From Acidobacteriota bacterium (GTDB lineage: Bacteria; Acidobacteriota; Terriglobia; Bryobacterales; Bryobacteraceae), in the NCBI GenBank assembly GCA_016201205.1, contig JACQDF010000136.1:1-36289 (forward strand): DNA of 36,289 nucleotides, given 5' to 3'. This document shows positions 14,082-23,843 of the stretch, piece by piece (within the stretch, counting starts at the first letter, position 1; every line of letters begins with the position of its first letter). Under the pieces are notes generated by a model, which did no database searches, was not told the DNA's origin, and was given only the letters and a program-made list of their open reading frames with translations. Made by a program: the position numbers and the translations under genes.

Positions 14082-16202
14082 TTACGTCGTCGCACTCAGG
14101 TACGGACTCGCCTCGCCGTATGCGGTGATGAGCCCCGAACGCTTGGCGCGGGTCAATGCGACGTACAGTAGTGCCCGCTCGCCGGTCTCGAGATTCCGTT
14201 GCGTGATCGCGTCGTCGCCGGCAGCGAGCGCCATGTCCAGCGGAACGATCCCGCGGTTCGCGCCCGCTACGATGATGTGTTCGAACTCCAGTCCCTTGAC
14301 GCGGTGCATGGTGGCGACTCGAATGCCGGCTCGGTCGCGCTGTTCCGCCGTGTCGCGCTTCACTTCGTAGGTTTCGATCCCAGATGCGCGCAGGTGAGCT
14401 GCGTAGTTTTCAACCAGCTTCTTGGTCCGGGCCACGATACAAATGGATTCCAGCGGCAATCCTTGGGCGACCAGCGCTTGGATGTGCTGTTTAAGGTAAG
14501 CCGCCTCTTCGGCAGCGGAAGCGAAGGTCATGGCTGCGGGTGCAGTGCCGTGCGTCAGGGACATGTAGCCCTTCTGATCGTCTTGGCCTCCGTCCAGGTC
14601 GTCTATTGGACGGCCCTCCAGGAGACGGACGGCGAAGCGGCGGATCTCGTCGGTAGTGCGGTAGTTGATCTTGAGCTTCTTGCCACGGCCACGGATATCG
14701 ATTCCACACTTGCCGAGCGTCACGCGATGGCGATAAATTCGCTGGTGCGCGTCGCCGACGATGAAGAGATCGTTCTCCCCGGCCGGGACAATAGTCCGCA
14801 GCAGCCGGAAGGCTTCTGCGCTCAGGTCTTGCGCTTCATCCACGATCACCGCGCGGTACGGGAGCCTTAGGGCCTTGTTCTCAATGAACTGCCGCGCGTC
14901 CCGAATTAGATCAACATATTCTTTCTTTCCGCCCTCATTCAACTGTGCGCGGTATTCTTGAAAAACGGGCCAGAGCTTCTTCTTCATGTCGCGGCTGAGG
15001 CGAGTACCCCTCCCGATTCGCGGAGCTGCCAGGTATTCATCGACGCTGGTAATGTTCTGCGCCTGGACTACGCTCTCCCACTCCACGCGGTAGAAGCTCT
15101 CAAGCAGGCCCGATTCCGCCGGTGCCTGATCGAGTGCGTTCCGCCAGCAGTCGTTGTCTGCGTTGTAGACGACCTCTGGCCGGTAGCCCTGCGTTCGCAG
15201 GAAGTTAGCCACCCATCCGTCAAGATGCTGGACTTCAATGCGCGCCCACGCTCTTTCGTCCCCGCAGAGCTTGCGCAGGTTTTGCGATATGTCGGTCGCG
15301 AGATTCTTGGTGAATGTGGTGAACAGAATCCGGTCTTCCTTGCCGGTGAAGACCTCCTCGGCGAGGTAACGCGCGCGGTGCATCGCTACGACCGTCTTGC
15401 CTGTACCGGCCCCGCCGAGTACGCGAACCGGGCCGCCGGCCCGCATCCGGACTAGCTGCCGCTGCTTTGGATGCAGAAAGATTCGCCACTGCTCCAGAGG
15501 CGCGGTAAGGATCTCGGCCAGTTCCTGCGACCCCTCTACGATGTGGAACCGCCGCTGCGAGTCCTCGTTGCGAAGCGCCTTGTCGTAGTCGGAGGTATCG
15601 ACGGCCTGGGCTTCCTCCCGCGGCTTCTGCATCTCCCCAAAGACCTGCTCCAGCGTGTAGCCCGATGCCAGCAGGAAGAGAGCTTCATAGGCCTCCTGCG
15701 GGATCGCCGATTCCGCCCGCTCCATGTCGGCATCCGTATTCATCGATCTCACCACCGGCAGCAGTTCCTCGGGCACGCCAAGCTGAAGCAGGTGTTTGTC
15801 CTTGACGGATGCAAACAAGGCGCCGAGTCGTGGCACGGCGGCGACTGGTACGGCCGCGATGGCGGCGGGAACTGCCGTCATGTCGAGCACCTGGACGGCG
15901 CCGGTCGCCGGGTGAACTTCAAGTCGCTTTCTTTCCGCCCAGCGGTATGCCTCATCGTGGTGATCCACCCACATAAGGACGCACACGCTCGGATCCGGCT
16001 TTGCGATCACTGCCCGGTAGGCTTGGTCGATCCGAACCGAATAGAAGTTCTTGTCCCGAGCGCTCTGGATCGGCTCGTAGTTGATGCCATCCGATTCCGG
16101 GTGAACCTGGAAGCGCTCGAAGAACTCCCTCACCTTTTTCTGGTGCGACTTCTGCACATTAGAGAATGCCAGCAGGAAATCCTTCGAAAGGGCGATTGTC
16201 AT
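14082..16202 (-). CDS. UvrD-like (SF1) helicase with RelE/ParE-like N-terminal domain
   Basis: The 706-residue protein has two parts. Residues 1-95 (FSNVQKSHQKKVREFFERF, NFYSVRIDQAYRAVI, LMWVDHHDEAYRWAE) have the length, basic pattern and YRA / HDEAY elements of the RelE/ParE toxin fold. From about 235 it is an SF1 helicase: HPKQRQLVRM (Q motif), GGAGTGKT at 263-270, FTTFTKNLA, VIVDEAQDLS (about 460), IVGDAHQRIY, NYRTTDEIRR, TMHRVKGLEFEHII and ALLYVALTRAKR. ATG 16202 directly follows the stop of the DUF1998 helicase, with GAAAGAAGAG ahead, so it is the last gene of the operon. The RelE-like part may bind RNA/DNA rather than act as a toxin. Its catalytic state is unknown. Confidence 0.85.
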   Translation of the reverse strand: MTIALSKDFLLAFSNVQKSHQKKVREFFERFQVHPESDGINYEPIQSARDKNFYSVRIDQAYRAVIAKPDPSVCVLMWVDHHDEAYRWAERKRLEVHPATGAVQVLDMTAVPAAIAAVPVAAVPRLGALFASVKDKHLLQLGVPEELLPVVRSMNTDADMERAESAIPQEAYEALFLLASGYTLEQVFGEMQKPREEAQAVDTSDYDKALRNEDSQRRFHIVEGSQELAEILTAPLEQWRIFLHPKQRQLVRMRAGGPVRVLGGAGTGKTVVAMHRARYLAEEVFTGKEDRILFTTFTKNLATDISQNLRKLCGDERAWARIEVQHLDGWVANFLRTQGYRPEVVYNADNDCWRNALDQAPAESGLLESFYRVEWESVVQAQNITSVDEYLAAPRIGRGTRLSRDMKKKLWPVFQEYRAQLNEGGKKEYVDLIRDARQFIENKALRLPYRAVIVDEAQDLSAEAFRLLRTIVPAGENDLFIVGDAHQRIYRHRVTLGKCGIDIRGRGKKLKINYRTTDEIRRFAVRLLEGRPIDDLDGGQDDQKGYMSLTHGTAPAAMTFASAAEEAAYLKQHIQALVAQGLPLESICIVARTKKLVENYAAHLRASGIETYEVKRDTAEQRDRAGIRVATMHRVKGLEFEHIIVAGANRGIVPLDMALAAGDDAITQRNLETGERALLYVALTRAKRSGLITAYGEASPYLSATT

Positions 16203-19200
16203 TTACTCTTCTTTCACCGCCAGAAGCGAGAGGAGCTTCTGCGCGTCATCTTTCAATTCCTCGGTAGTAAACACGGTCCAGCCGATCTGTCGCGCGGCTT
16301 CAGAGCACTCTGCCTGTGCAGCCGTCATCACACAGACCGCTTGGCCAATCCAGGCCAACTCCGCGAACGCAACAATCTCACCGGCGGCGTCCGCGATTTC
16401 GAACCCGGGCTCCGGCAGCGCTCTGCCGGCTTCGTACGCTGCGAACACAAGAGCCCGTGCATCCTGGTCCAGCACATCAGTGAGCAGAATGTCGATGACG
16501 CTGGCGGGCGCCTGCCGTTTGGGTGTGACGGCATCATCCAGCAAGCCGCCGTAAGTGCCTTCGCGAAGTCCGAGCGTCGTCACCCACACCGCGCCGGGCG
16601 CGAACTGGAGGACGTTGCCGGCGCGCAGAAACTCCCGCCAGGCGCCTTTCCAGGTAGCGCCCAACTCAGCAGCTCGGTCATCCATCAGGCGGAGAGTGGC
16701 CGCGATCTCCGCCAGCTTCCATGCCTGTAGATCCGCCAGTGGCAGGCTCACAAACGCGCAGAGATCCTGCCGCGCCATTGTGCGATAGAGCCATCCGGAA
16801 GGCTGTGCCGCTGCATCGACCGCTGTCCAGTCCTCGGCAAGCGCTCCTTCATGGAGCGCCGATCGGATGTCATCGGGCGCCGCTCCCTGGCGCATATCGG
16901 TTTGCAACAGATGGAGCAGCACCGCCTGCGCGAAGCGGTCCCACGCCGCCTGTCTGCCCGCCGTCAGCCGGTACAGCAGCATATCGAACGACGATCCGGC
17001 ATACAGCCGCGACCACGCCACCGAGTTCTCGGCGTCCAGTTGCGCCAGCAGGGCCGCGAAGACCGGCCCGGGAGCGCCACCCAGCGGCGACACCGCCGGC
17101 TGCGGCTTATCCAGCCGCTCGTACACATCGCTCCAGGTCAGCGACCACGCGCAGTACTTGCCAGACCGCGCGATGGCGAGCCGCTGCGCGGAATCCTTGC
17201 CGGTCCGCATCTTGCCGCCCACCGGGTCCGCGTGCCACTCGTAGCCATCCGCGAACAACGCGATTGGAAGCTCACCAGGGTAGGGCCGCTCCGGGTACAG
17301 AACGAAATCAGCGCGTGACGGCACGCTGACCCCCTTTTCTGGCCCCAACTCCACTTGCGGTTCAATCAGCCAGTTACCGTGGTCGGGGATCTTCAAGTAC
17401 CAGCCCTGCTTGCCGTTCACGACCTGCGGTGACAGGCCACGCGTAGCCTCGCCCTCCCGGACACGGCGCAGCGCCTCCAGAAAACTCGCTTCCAGTTCGC
17501 TTTCCAGCAGCCGGTTCAGCCGAATCGTTTCCAGGCGATCCGTGGTCTTCAGCTTGTCCCAGTTCTCCAGAATCGAGCGGAGCAGGTCGAGCGCGGCGGT
17601 CCGCGACGTCGTGCCTTGGAAGTGCCGCCCACGATAGGCCAGCAGGCACACGTAGCAGCCGTCCTTGCGCTCGTCCAACCGGCACTCGCAAACGGAAAGA
17701 GCATCGTACGCCTTTTGGAACACTTCCCGGAGCTGCCCCGGATCGCGCATCAGCTCCCTGAGATACCCGGTACCACCCGGCACGCCGTCGTACAGCACGA
17801 GATACCGCCGCCTGGACTCACTGCCTTCGATGGGCTCGTCATATACGGTCGTGTTCAGATGCCCTGGGTCGCCCTGAAACTTCTTCCGCAGCCCAAGCTG
17901 GAGTGCGGCCACAAACGATTCGATGTTCCGCTCGATCTCGGTCGCGGCCACCGGCAACAGCATTCGGATCGCTTCCGATGTGAACTCCCGGTACAGGTAG
18001 CAGGCTCGTACCGCCTTCTCCTTCTCGGGATCCTTGCGGTAGCGGCACCATGGCGAGTGAGCCAGTTCGCCGTTGCGGCGCACCTTGCCGCAGGCCTCGC
18101 ACAACTCGAACGACCGGGCCGTGCGCTCCCGGCCGGCTACCTGAATCCGTGCGCCTCCGCCGGTGGATTCACCAAAGTTCACTTCCCGCAGCGTGATCTT
18201 GCGGAAAAACTCGAAGCCGAACGGCACCTCGTCGCAGTCCAGATACCAAGCCTCCGTCACATCCTCGTCGTTCTTGAGGACGAACATGTTCTTGTCGTAG
18301 AACTTCGGCTCCCGTCCATCGCTCTCGTCGAAGGAACGGCTGGTCCGGTCCTCCGTATTGGCCATCACCTCGCGCATCCACAACAGAGTCTGTCGCTGGC
18401 CTTCGTCCGACCACAGCGTGTGCCCGCACTTGGGGCACGCCGGCTGTGATTCGTGCTCGCCTTCCCGTTCCATCCACGTACAGTTCGCACAGAGCCGCCA
18501 CGCCACCAGATCCTCGCGCTCAAAAATCACGCCGTCAACCGTCACCTTCCGGCCCTCGGCATAGAAGTTGTTTGCCGGCGCCAGTTCTGCGATAGCCGCG
18601 GAGGCTGGGCGCACGTACTCATACGTCCGCGTATCGTATCTCCGCTCCGGGTCGGACTCGCTCTTCCGCTTCCGGTAGATGACGGACCGCAGAGTGATGC
18701 CCTGCTCCGGGAAGGCATAGTTCGGCAGCAGGCCCTCATCCGTAAGGAAGTTCAGGACATTCCGGTCGCGCAGATTCCTAACCAACACCTGGAGCGCAGC
18801 CTTCTCCTGACGGAGCTCGTCCAGTTCCTTCTGCCGGTCCTCTTCGCGCATGAGCGTATCATCCTGCACCTCCCGAATGCGCCTGTTGAGAGTCTGCACG
18901 CGACCGCGCCAGTTCTTCAGCTCCTTGACGCGAACCCGCAGCCCGTCCAGCAGTCCGTAACGAAGCCCCTCCTCGCCTCGTGAGAAGGCGAGCAGCCGCT
19001 CACGGGTCCAGTCGGACACCTCGGCGCCGAACATCGCCAGGAATCCATCTTCCAGCGCGGTCCGGTTCAGCTCAAAGTACGTCAGCAGATTCCAGGGGAA
19101 CGCCTCCGGCGGCCCGCCCCTCTCGACGGAGTCGATCACCGGCGAGAGTTTGTCCGGGATGGCGCCCGCCTGGAGCCCGGTCTCCACCCACCGGCCCATC

Positions 19201-19751
19201 GTGAACGCCGTGAACTGGCGTTCGAGAACCGCCGACGCGTTCAGGTAGCAGCCCGGCGACTCCACCCGCCCCTGCAACATCTCGTCCGGCTGCTGGAAGA
19301 AGAACAGATCGTGAGGGCGGGCATTGGCAATTGCCACGATGAAGGCGTTGCCGTGCTTGCGGCCGGCGCGCCCGGCCCGTTGCAGATAGTTACTCGACTT
19401 CGGCGGGACCGAGCACATTGCCACCGACGAGAGGTCGCCGATGTCCACACCCAGCTCCAGCGTCGGGGTGCAGGAGAGCAGGTTTGGATCACCCGGCTTC
19501 TCCCGCTTCTCAAAGCCGATTTCCACCGCTTCCCGCACCTCGCGCTTCAGCAGTCCTGTGTGCTCCTCGGCGAAGATGCGAGCCACGTCGCCCGCCTGGT
19601 ACAGCCGGCCGTAATAATCCTCAACGCGCGGCTGTTCGCGCAGGGTGCCGGTCTTGCACGCCCCGTGCGGGCACAGACCCGCAGCCATCCACTGCGCCGC
19701 TTCCGGCCCCACCGAAAGCATCGCACTGGTCGCAGCGGAGCTGCCGCACAT
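16203..19751 (-). CDS. DUF1998 helicase, C-terminal part (downstream of frameshift)
   Basis: This frame continues the protein begun at 22533. True coding from it starts near 19719 (SVGPEAAQWMAAGLCPHGAC); the ATG at 19751 is only where the frame happens to open. It holds the helicase C domain (SCTPTLELGVDIGDLSSVAM, SNYLQRAGRAGRKHGNAF) and a coiled-coil region (about 18750-18900). Cys pairs follow (CANCTWME, CPKCGHT, CEACGKV), then the DUF1998 region (LVLYDGVPGGTGYLREL, CECRLDERKDGCYVCLLAY). After that RADFVLYPE...IALFADGYEWHAD resembles a Vsr/PD-(D/E)XK-like nuclease fold. Whole-protein length is about 2,109 residues, the size of Druantia DruE. The last part (16203-17100) is a helical unknown. 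The stop abuts the UvrD-like start. Confidence 0.82.
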   Translation of the reverse strand: MCGSSAATSAMLSVGPEAAQWMAAGLCPHGACKTGTLREQPRVEDYYGRLYQAGDVARIFAEEHTGLLKREVREAVEIGFEKREKPGDPNLLSCTPTLELGVDIGDLSSVAMCSVPPKSSNYLQRAGRAGRKHGNAFIVAIANARPHDLFFFQQPDEMLQGRVESPGCYLNASAVLERQFTAFTMGRWVETGLQAGAIPDKLSPVIDSVERGGPPEAFPWNLLTYFELNRTALEDGFLAMFGAEVSDWTRERLLAFSRGEEGLRYGLLDGLRVRVKELKNWRGRVQTLNRRIREVQDDTLMREEDRQKELDELRQEKAALQVLVRNLRDRNVLNFLTDEGLLPNYAFPEQGITLRSVIYRKRKSESDPERRYDTRTYEYVRPASAAIAELAPANNFYAEGRKVTVDGVIFEREDLVAWRLCANCTWMEREGEHESQPACPKCGHTLWSDEGQRQTLLWMREVMANTEDRTSRSFDESDGREPKFYDKNMFVLKNDEDVTEAWYLDCDEVPFGFEFFRKITLREVNFGESTGGGARIQVAGRERTARSFELCEACGKVRRNGELAHSPWCRYRKDPEKEKAVRACYLYREFTSEAIRMLLPVAATEIERNIESFVAALQLGLRKKFQGDPGHLNTTVYDEPIEGSESRRRYLVLYDGVPGGTGYLRELMRDPGQLREVFQKAYDALSVCECRLDERKDGCYVCLLAYRGRHFQGTTSRTAALDLLRSILENWDKLKTTDRLETIRLNRLLESELEASFLEALRRVREGEATRGLSPQVVNGKQGWYLKIPDHGNWLIEPQVELGPEKGVSVPSRADFVLYPERPYPGELPIALFADGYEWHADPVGGKMRTGKDSAQRLAIARSGKYCAWSLTWSDVYERLDKPQPAVSPLGGAPGPVFAALLAQLDAENSVAWSRLYAGSSFDMLLYRLTAGRQAAWDRFAQAVLLHLLQTDMRQGAAPDDIRSALHEGALAEDWTAVDAAAQPSGWLYRTMARQDLCAFVSLPLADLQAWKLAEIAATLRLMDDRAAELGATWKGAWREFLRAGNVLQFAPGAVWVTTLGLREGTYGGLLDDAVTPKRQAPASVIDILLTDVLDQDARALVFAAYEAGRALPEPGFEIADAAGEIVAFAELAWIGQAVCVMTAAQAECSEAARQIGWTVFTTEELKDDAQKLLSLLAVKEE

Positions 19752-22533
19752 CGGTAGTCACCTCAAGAGCCTCCAGCGCGATACCCCACACCGGCGCCCC
19801 GCCTGCATCCACCTCGAACACCAGGTTGCTACTCCGCAATTCCTCCAGCACGGCGCGATAAATCGGCACGGTCAGCGGCGGAATGTTCGGGTCGAAGACG
19901 CCGAAAGCCCGCCGCAGCCAGGTGGTGTGCCAGCTCAGCGTGCTAGTGCTGCCGGAGAGCAGCGGCAGAAACCTATTCCTCCCGCTACTCACCACCAGAA
20001 ACTCGGGCAGCCGCGATTGCTTCCCGAACCGCGGCATGTACCGGTCCCGCCCACCGGTGTGACTGAGCAGGTAGTACTCGCCAAAACCTTGCAGGTAGGG
20101 CAGCAGTTCAGGATGCCACACGCCCCCGCGATTCTTCAGGTTAAGTAGGAACCCGTGCAGGAACCGCCGCACTGCGTCCAGCCCGATCTCCCGCAGCCCG
20201 CCGATCTCGTTCTGCAACCTGACCAGAACCGCCGCGGCCGCCGCCTCGAACGCCTCCAGTCGCGGTTGCACGGTGGACGAGCCCGTCTTTTCCAGCGACC
20301 GGCCGATGCGGCAGTTGTGCGTGTACTCGCTCCAGATCTCCCAATCCAGCCGCTTGCGCACCAGCGCCGCAAGCTCGGAACCAGGGGGCAGCACGCCCTG
20401 ACGGCGGAGTTGTTCATATTCTTCCAGCCATTCCATGTCAGGCGGAAGGAACGTAGCCACAAAGCGCCCCGGGCGGTCGTACTCCTTTTCCCAGCGCTCC
20501 AGAAACAACCGCGGCAAATCGGGCAGCGGCAGCGGCCCCGGCGTACCCTGCACTACTTTCTGGATTGCCGTCCGCAGGTTAAACCGAAACGTCCGCGCCT
20601 TGAAGAAGCCGGCGCGATGCGAGGCGTCCTGCACGTTGTCCGAAAACGCCAGCAACTTCTTCTCCTCGGGGTTGAACGGCGACGCCCAGAGCTGCGAAAT
20701 CAGCACCGCCGTCAAACTCGCCGCGCGCGAACCGACGATGGTCAGGCTGTTCTTCCCCTGACACGACGGGCAATCGTGCTTTCCTACCATCCGCGCGTGT
20801 CCCCCACCCCTCTTCTCCGACGTATCCGGGATCCACACCCGGATCATCTTCTCCGCCTCCTTGCCGCACCAGGAGCACGGGAGCGCGCTCTCCGCGTGGC
20901 CGAAGTGCAGACATTCCGGACAGAGGAACTGGGGCAGTTCCTCCTGTGCGTCCGGCCCGAACTCCCCGGGGAAGAGGAACCGCACCTCCGACTTCCAGTC
21001 GAAGAACGCGCGGTAGAAGATGTTCAGTTCCGGGTTCAGCCGGTCGTCGGCGTCCTTCACCGTCCCCGCCCACCCGATCAAGCCGCATTCCCGGCAGTGA
21101 GTCACCGGCAGGCTATGCTTGAGATCCTCGGTCTTGAGGTCCGCCGCGAAGGCCCACTTGGGAGTCGGCCCGACGCTCGAAACGACCCGCGCCAGTTCCC
21201 GCATCCAGAACTGATACCGCACTTGGATCATCGGCTGGGGCCCGCTCGGACCGGCAATACGTGCCGCCGAAACCAGTGCCAGGAAGCTCCCCAGCACCAG
21301 TTCCACGTATTCCGCATCCGGGCTGCCGTAAGCCGGCAAAACGGCTCCCAAGCGCTCCACCAGTTCGGTGGATTCCATGGCCGTGGACGTCATGGAGGCA
21401 AGTAACCTGCGGAGGAACCCGTGCGACCGCAATAGGCCCGCCAGCGCCCGTTGCCATTCTAGCGAATCCGGCGTACCCGTGGCGTCGCCGAACCACAGCC
21501 GCCGCTGTGCGTCCAGATATTCGTTCGGGTTGGCGTAGCGGAGCGGGTTCAGCACGTCTTTCGCTTCCGGACCCGGCGTGCCCGCATAGCGCACCCCGGC
21601 GCCGGCCAGAAACTCTGCGGGTGTCTGCACCGATTCGCCGATCACGCTGTCGGAGTCGAAGGTTTCGCCGAAAACCTTGCCGGCATATTCCACCAGTTGC
21701 GTCGCCGAGACCGCTGCGTCGCTCCCCAACGTGGCCGAGGTCCCCACGCAGATCAAGTACGCCTTCGGAGTCCGCAGCCGTTCCTTAAGTCGCCGGATGA
21801 GGCAGGCCACGTCCGCGCCCTGCGCTCCGTCGAACGTGTGCAGTTCGTCCACCACCAAGTAGCGCAGGGTGTCTGGCCCGTTTCTCCGCCACAGCCTAAG
21901 GTCCTTTGGCCGCAACAGCAGGTAATCCAGCATCTTGTAATTGGTGAGCAGGATGTCCGGCGGTGCGTCCCGCATGGTGTCCCTGTCGGTGATCACGCGC
22001 GATTCCGTCATCGCCGCCGTGGGCACTTGGTCCTTCTCACCCAGGTACAGCCCCGCGGTTACGCGCCCACGGAGCGCATCGCTGCGGTAAATCGCTCCCG
22101 CGATGCGCCCCGCCTGGTCGGTGGCCAGCGCGTTCATCGGATAGATCAGGATCGCCTTGATGCCGCGCTGGTTGCGGTGCTGGTAGCAGTAGTCGAGGAC
22201 AGGGTAGAGGAAGCACTCGGTCTTGCCCGACCCCGTTCCCGTGGCGACCACCGTGCTCTTGCCGACCTTCCAATCCAGGCGCTCCCACGCCTGCTCCTGG
22301 TGGCGAAATGGCCGGAACCACTCCGGCACTGCGTCCGGAAAAAAGGGCCGGGCACTTGGCGAAGCGGTGAACGGGAGCTTGAGCGAGATGTAAGGACCGC
22401 GGAAGACTTCTCCCGGGCGCGCCAACAATTCGTCCAGTGCTCCAGCGAAATAGGGATTGGTAATCGGAAAGGTGGTGCGTAGAAACTCTTCAATGCCGCG
22501 CCGGACCTGCGCGCCGATGACGGAGGGGATCAT
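19621..22533 (-). CDS. DUF1998 helicase, N-terminal part (upstream of frameshift)
   Basis: The start is ATG 22533 (MIPSVIGAQVRRGIEEFL), overlapping the methyltransferase stop as ATGA, with GGAGG 5 bases ahead. The frame upstream to 22590 is not used. Motifs: FRHQEQAWERL (Q motif), TGTGSGKTE (Walker A, 98-105), VVDELHTFDGAQGADVA (DEXH-type Walker B), CVGTSATLG (motif III), and a 4-Cys cluster (HCRECGLIG...CPECLHFGHAESALPCSWCG). Near 19719 a one-base insertion in a T-run (minus strand) breaks the frame after CDQCDA, so the ORF runs on into meaningless sequence to 19621. Removing one base restores a 2,110-codon frame. It may be an inactivating mutation or a sequencing error. Confidence 0.82.
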   Translation of the reverse strand: MIPSVIGAQVRRGIEEFLRTTFPITNPYFAGALDELLARPGEVFRGPYISLKLPFTASPSARPFFPDAVPEWFRPFRHQEQAWERLDWKVGKSTVVATGTGSGKTECFLYPVLDYCYQHRNQRGIKAILIYPMNALATDQAGRIAGAIYRSDALRGRVTAGLYLGEKDQVPTAAMTESRVITDRDTMRDAPPDILLTNYKMLDYLLLRPKDLRLWRRNGPDTLRYLVVDELHTFDGAQGADVACLIRRLKERLRTPKAYLICVGTSATLGSDAAVSATQLVEYAGKVFGETFDSDSVIGESVQTPAEFLAGAGVRYAGTPGPEAKDVLNPLRYANPNEYLDAQRRLWFGDATGTPDSLEWQRALAGLLRSHGFLRRLLASMTSTAMESTELVERLGAVLPAYGSPDAEYVELVLGSFLALVSAARIAGPSGPQPMIQVRYQFWMRELARVVSSVGPTPKWAFAADLKTEDLKHSLPVTHCRECGLIGWAGTVKDADDRLNPELNIFYRAFFDWKSEVRFLFPGEFGPDAQEELPQFLCPECLHFGHAESALPCSWCGKEAEKMIRVWIPDTSEKRGGGHARMVGKHDCPSCQGKNSLTIVGSRAASLTAVLISQLWASPFNPEEKKLLAFSDNVQDASHRAGFFKARTFRFNLRTAIQKVVQGTPGPLPLPDLPRLFLERWEKEYDRPGRFVATFLPPDMEWLEEYEQLRRQGVLPPGSELAALVRKRLDWEIWSEYTHNCRIGRSLEKTGSSTVQPRLEAFEAAAAAVLVRLQNEIGGLREIGLDAVRRFLHGFLLNLKNRGGVWHPELLPYLQGFGEYYLLSHTGGRDRYMPRFGKQSRLPEFLVVSSGRNRFLPLLSGSTSTLSWHTTWLRRAFGVFDPNIPPLTVPIYRAVLEELRSSNLVFEVDAGGAPVWGIALEALEVTTDVRQLRCDQCDAFGGAGSGAVDGCGSVPARGVQDRHPARTAAR

Positions 22534-23843
22534 GCTTGCCTCCACGCGAACTCGGCCCATACGGTGCGGTAGTCTTCCTCGCGATCGCACTGGTCAAAAG
22601 GAGCTTCGTAGACGATGGTGCGGTCGCGCCGGCCACCGGGCAGCGTGTCGTCCTCGATGGTGCGCTCGATAGTGGCTTGGTTGCGCTTCTTCTTCCAGTC
22701 AGGGGTGGAGAGTCCGTACGACTGGTCGCCATCGAGGTAGACGATGCGGCCGTTGCGGTCGTAATACGTGTTGCGCTCGTACTGGCGCAAGACGGGGAAC
22801 TGAATGCGGTAGATGGTGCAGAGTTCCTCAACCGTGAGCCCGAGTTCCATGGCGACGAGCACGTCGATCTCGACGAGGGCCTGGCGGCGTTCGTAGTCGG
22901 TCCGAAGCGGGGTGTCCCAGGACCACTCTGGGGTGAGGATGGAGAAGCGCTGGTCGCGGAGGCGCTGGTCGTCCTTGGCCCAGCGGTCGGCCCTGAAGGC
23001 GGCGTCCCACCCCTCGCGCCAGAGGTCGGCATAGTGGCCGGTCAGGCAGTTGAGGAGGAGGGTGCGTGCGTGTAATACTGCGCGGTTTCCGGAGTGGGGC
23101 GCAAGCACAGGCAGACGCTCAATTAGGGCCCGATTTGCGAAAGCCGCGCCCGTAGTTCGGATGTGAAAATCAGCTATTAGCGAGACGGCGATTGATGCGT
23201 AGTCCAGCAGTAATGAGGGTTGTCGAAAAGCGACGGAGAAGGCGGTGTGCAGATGCCCGCTCCCTGGTGGGATGATGCACCCGATTAGAGTCCTTTCCGC
23301 TGATTGGTTGAGCATTGCTCGATTCATAAATCGATAACAGTCCAAAACTCGCATGCCGGAATCCCACCTCACCGTCGTGGCTCTCGCGCGATACACGTCA
23401 TTGGGACAAGCGGGTACGTAGTTTGTCCTGGGAATATACGATGCGGGTAGGTCGCTAATGTCAATCACCGCGTAATGATTTGGGTCTGTACAGACCCCGT
23501 TCGGTGTTTTCGCGAACGGATTCGCCACGTGCACATGTGGACCGGAAATGATGAAGGAGGTTAGGGAATCAACGAATGCCGTCCCGCGAGCGATTGTCCC
23601 GTCGTCAACCGCGCCGGTTTCATCCCAGAGTCTAGAAGGTGTGTAGTCGCGTTCATCTAGCTGGCCTAATCTGCGCTCGTACCGGGATAGTTTTAGCAGC
23701 ACTGATAGGAGTTCTCGAGAACGTAGTACGGGCAGTTTGGCTCTTATCGGAGGCGTACTGCCGCCGTCATACATTGCAGCGAAAAGCCGGAGGACCTGTG
23801 CGTCTATTTCCACTATCCGACTTCTGTGGCCCGCCGGCTCCAT
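22530..23843 (-). CDS. adenine-specific DNA methyltransferase, C-terminal part (downstream of frameshift)
   Basis: This frame carries the rest of the large methyltransferase. Coding starts near 23848; ATG 23843 is incidental. It reads GHRSRIVEIDAQVLRLFAAM, a target-recognition-like region, then SAERTLIGCIIPPGSGHLHT (about 180-200), SLIADFHIRTTGAAF, LLLNCLTGHYADLWREGWD and a C-terminal helical part ending EEDYRTVWAEFAWRQA. This order is typical of the specificity half of Eco57I/PglX-like DNA methyltransferases. TGA at 22530-22532 overlaps the next start as ATGA. It would be silent unless the frameshift is repaired or artefactual. Confidence 0.75.
   Translation of the reverse strand: MEPAGHRSRIVEIDAQVLRLFAAMYDGGSTPPIRAKLPVLRSRELLSVLLKLSRYERRLGQLDERDYTPSRLWDETGAVDDGTIARGTAFVDSLTSFIISGPHVHVANPFAKTPNGVCTDPNHYAVIDISDLPASYIPRTNYVPACPNDVYRARATTVRWDSGMRVLDCYRFMNRAMLNQSAERTLIGCIIPPGSGHLHTAFSVAFRQPSLLLDYASIAVSLIADFHIRTTGAAFANRALIERLPVLAPHSGNRAVLHARTLLLNCLTGHYADLWREGWDAAFRADRWAKDDQRLRDQRFSILTPEWSWDTPLRTDYERRQALVEIDVLVAMELGLTVEELCTIYRIQFPVLRQYERNTYYDRNGRIVYLDGDQSYGLSTPDWKKKRNQATIERTIEDDTLPGGRRDRTIVYEAPFDQCDREEDYRTVWAEFAWRQA

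Noticed and set aside
15471-16730. 419-residue open frame antisense to the UvrD-like and DUF1998 genes
   Set aside because: Crosses the junction of two real genes and shows no domain.
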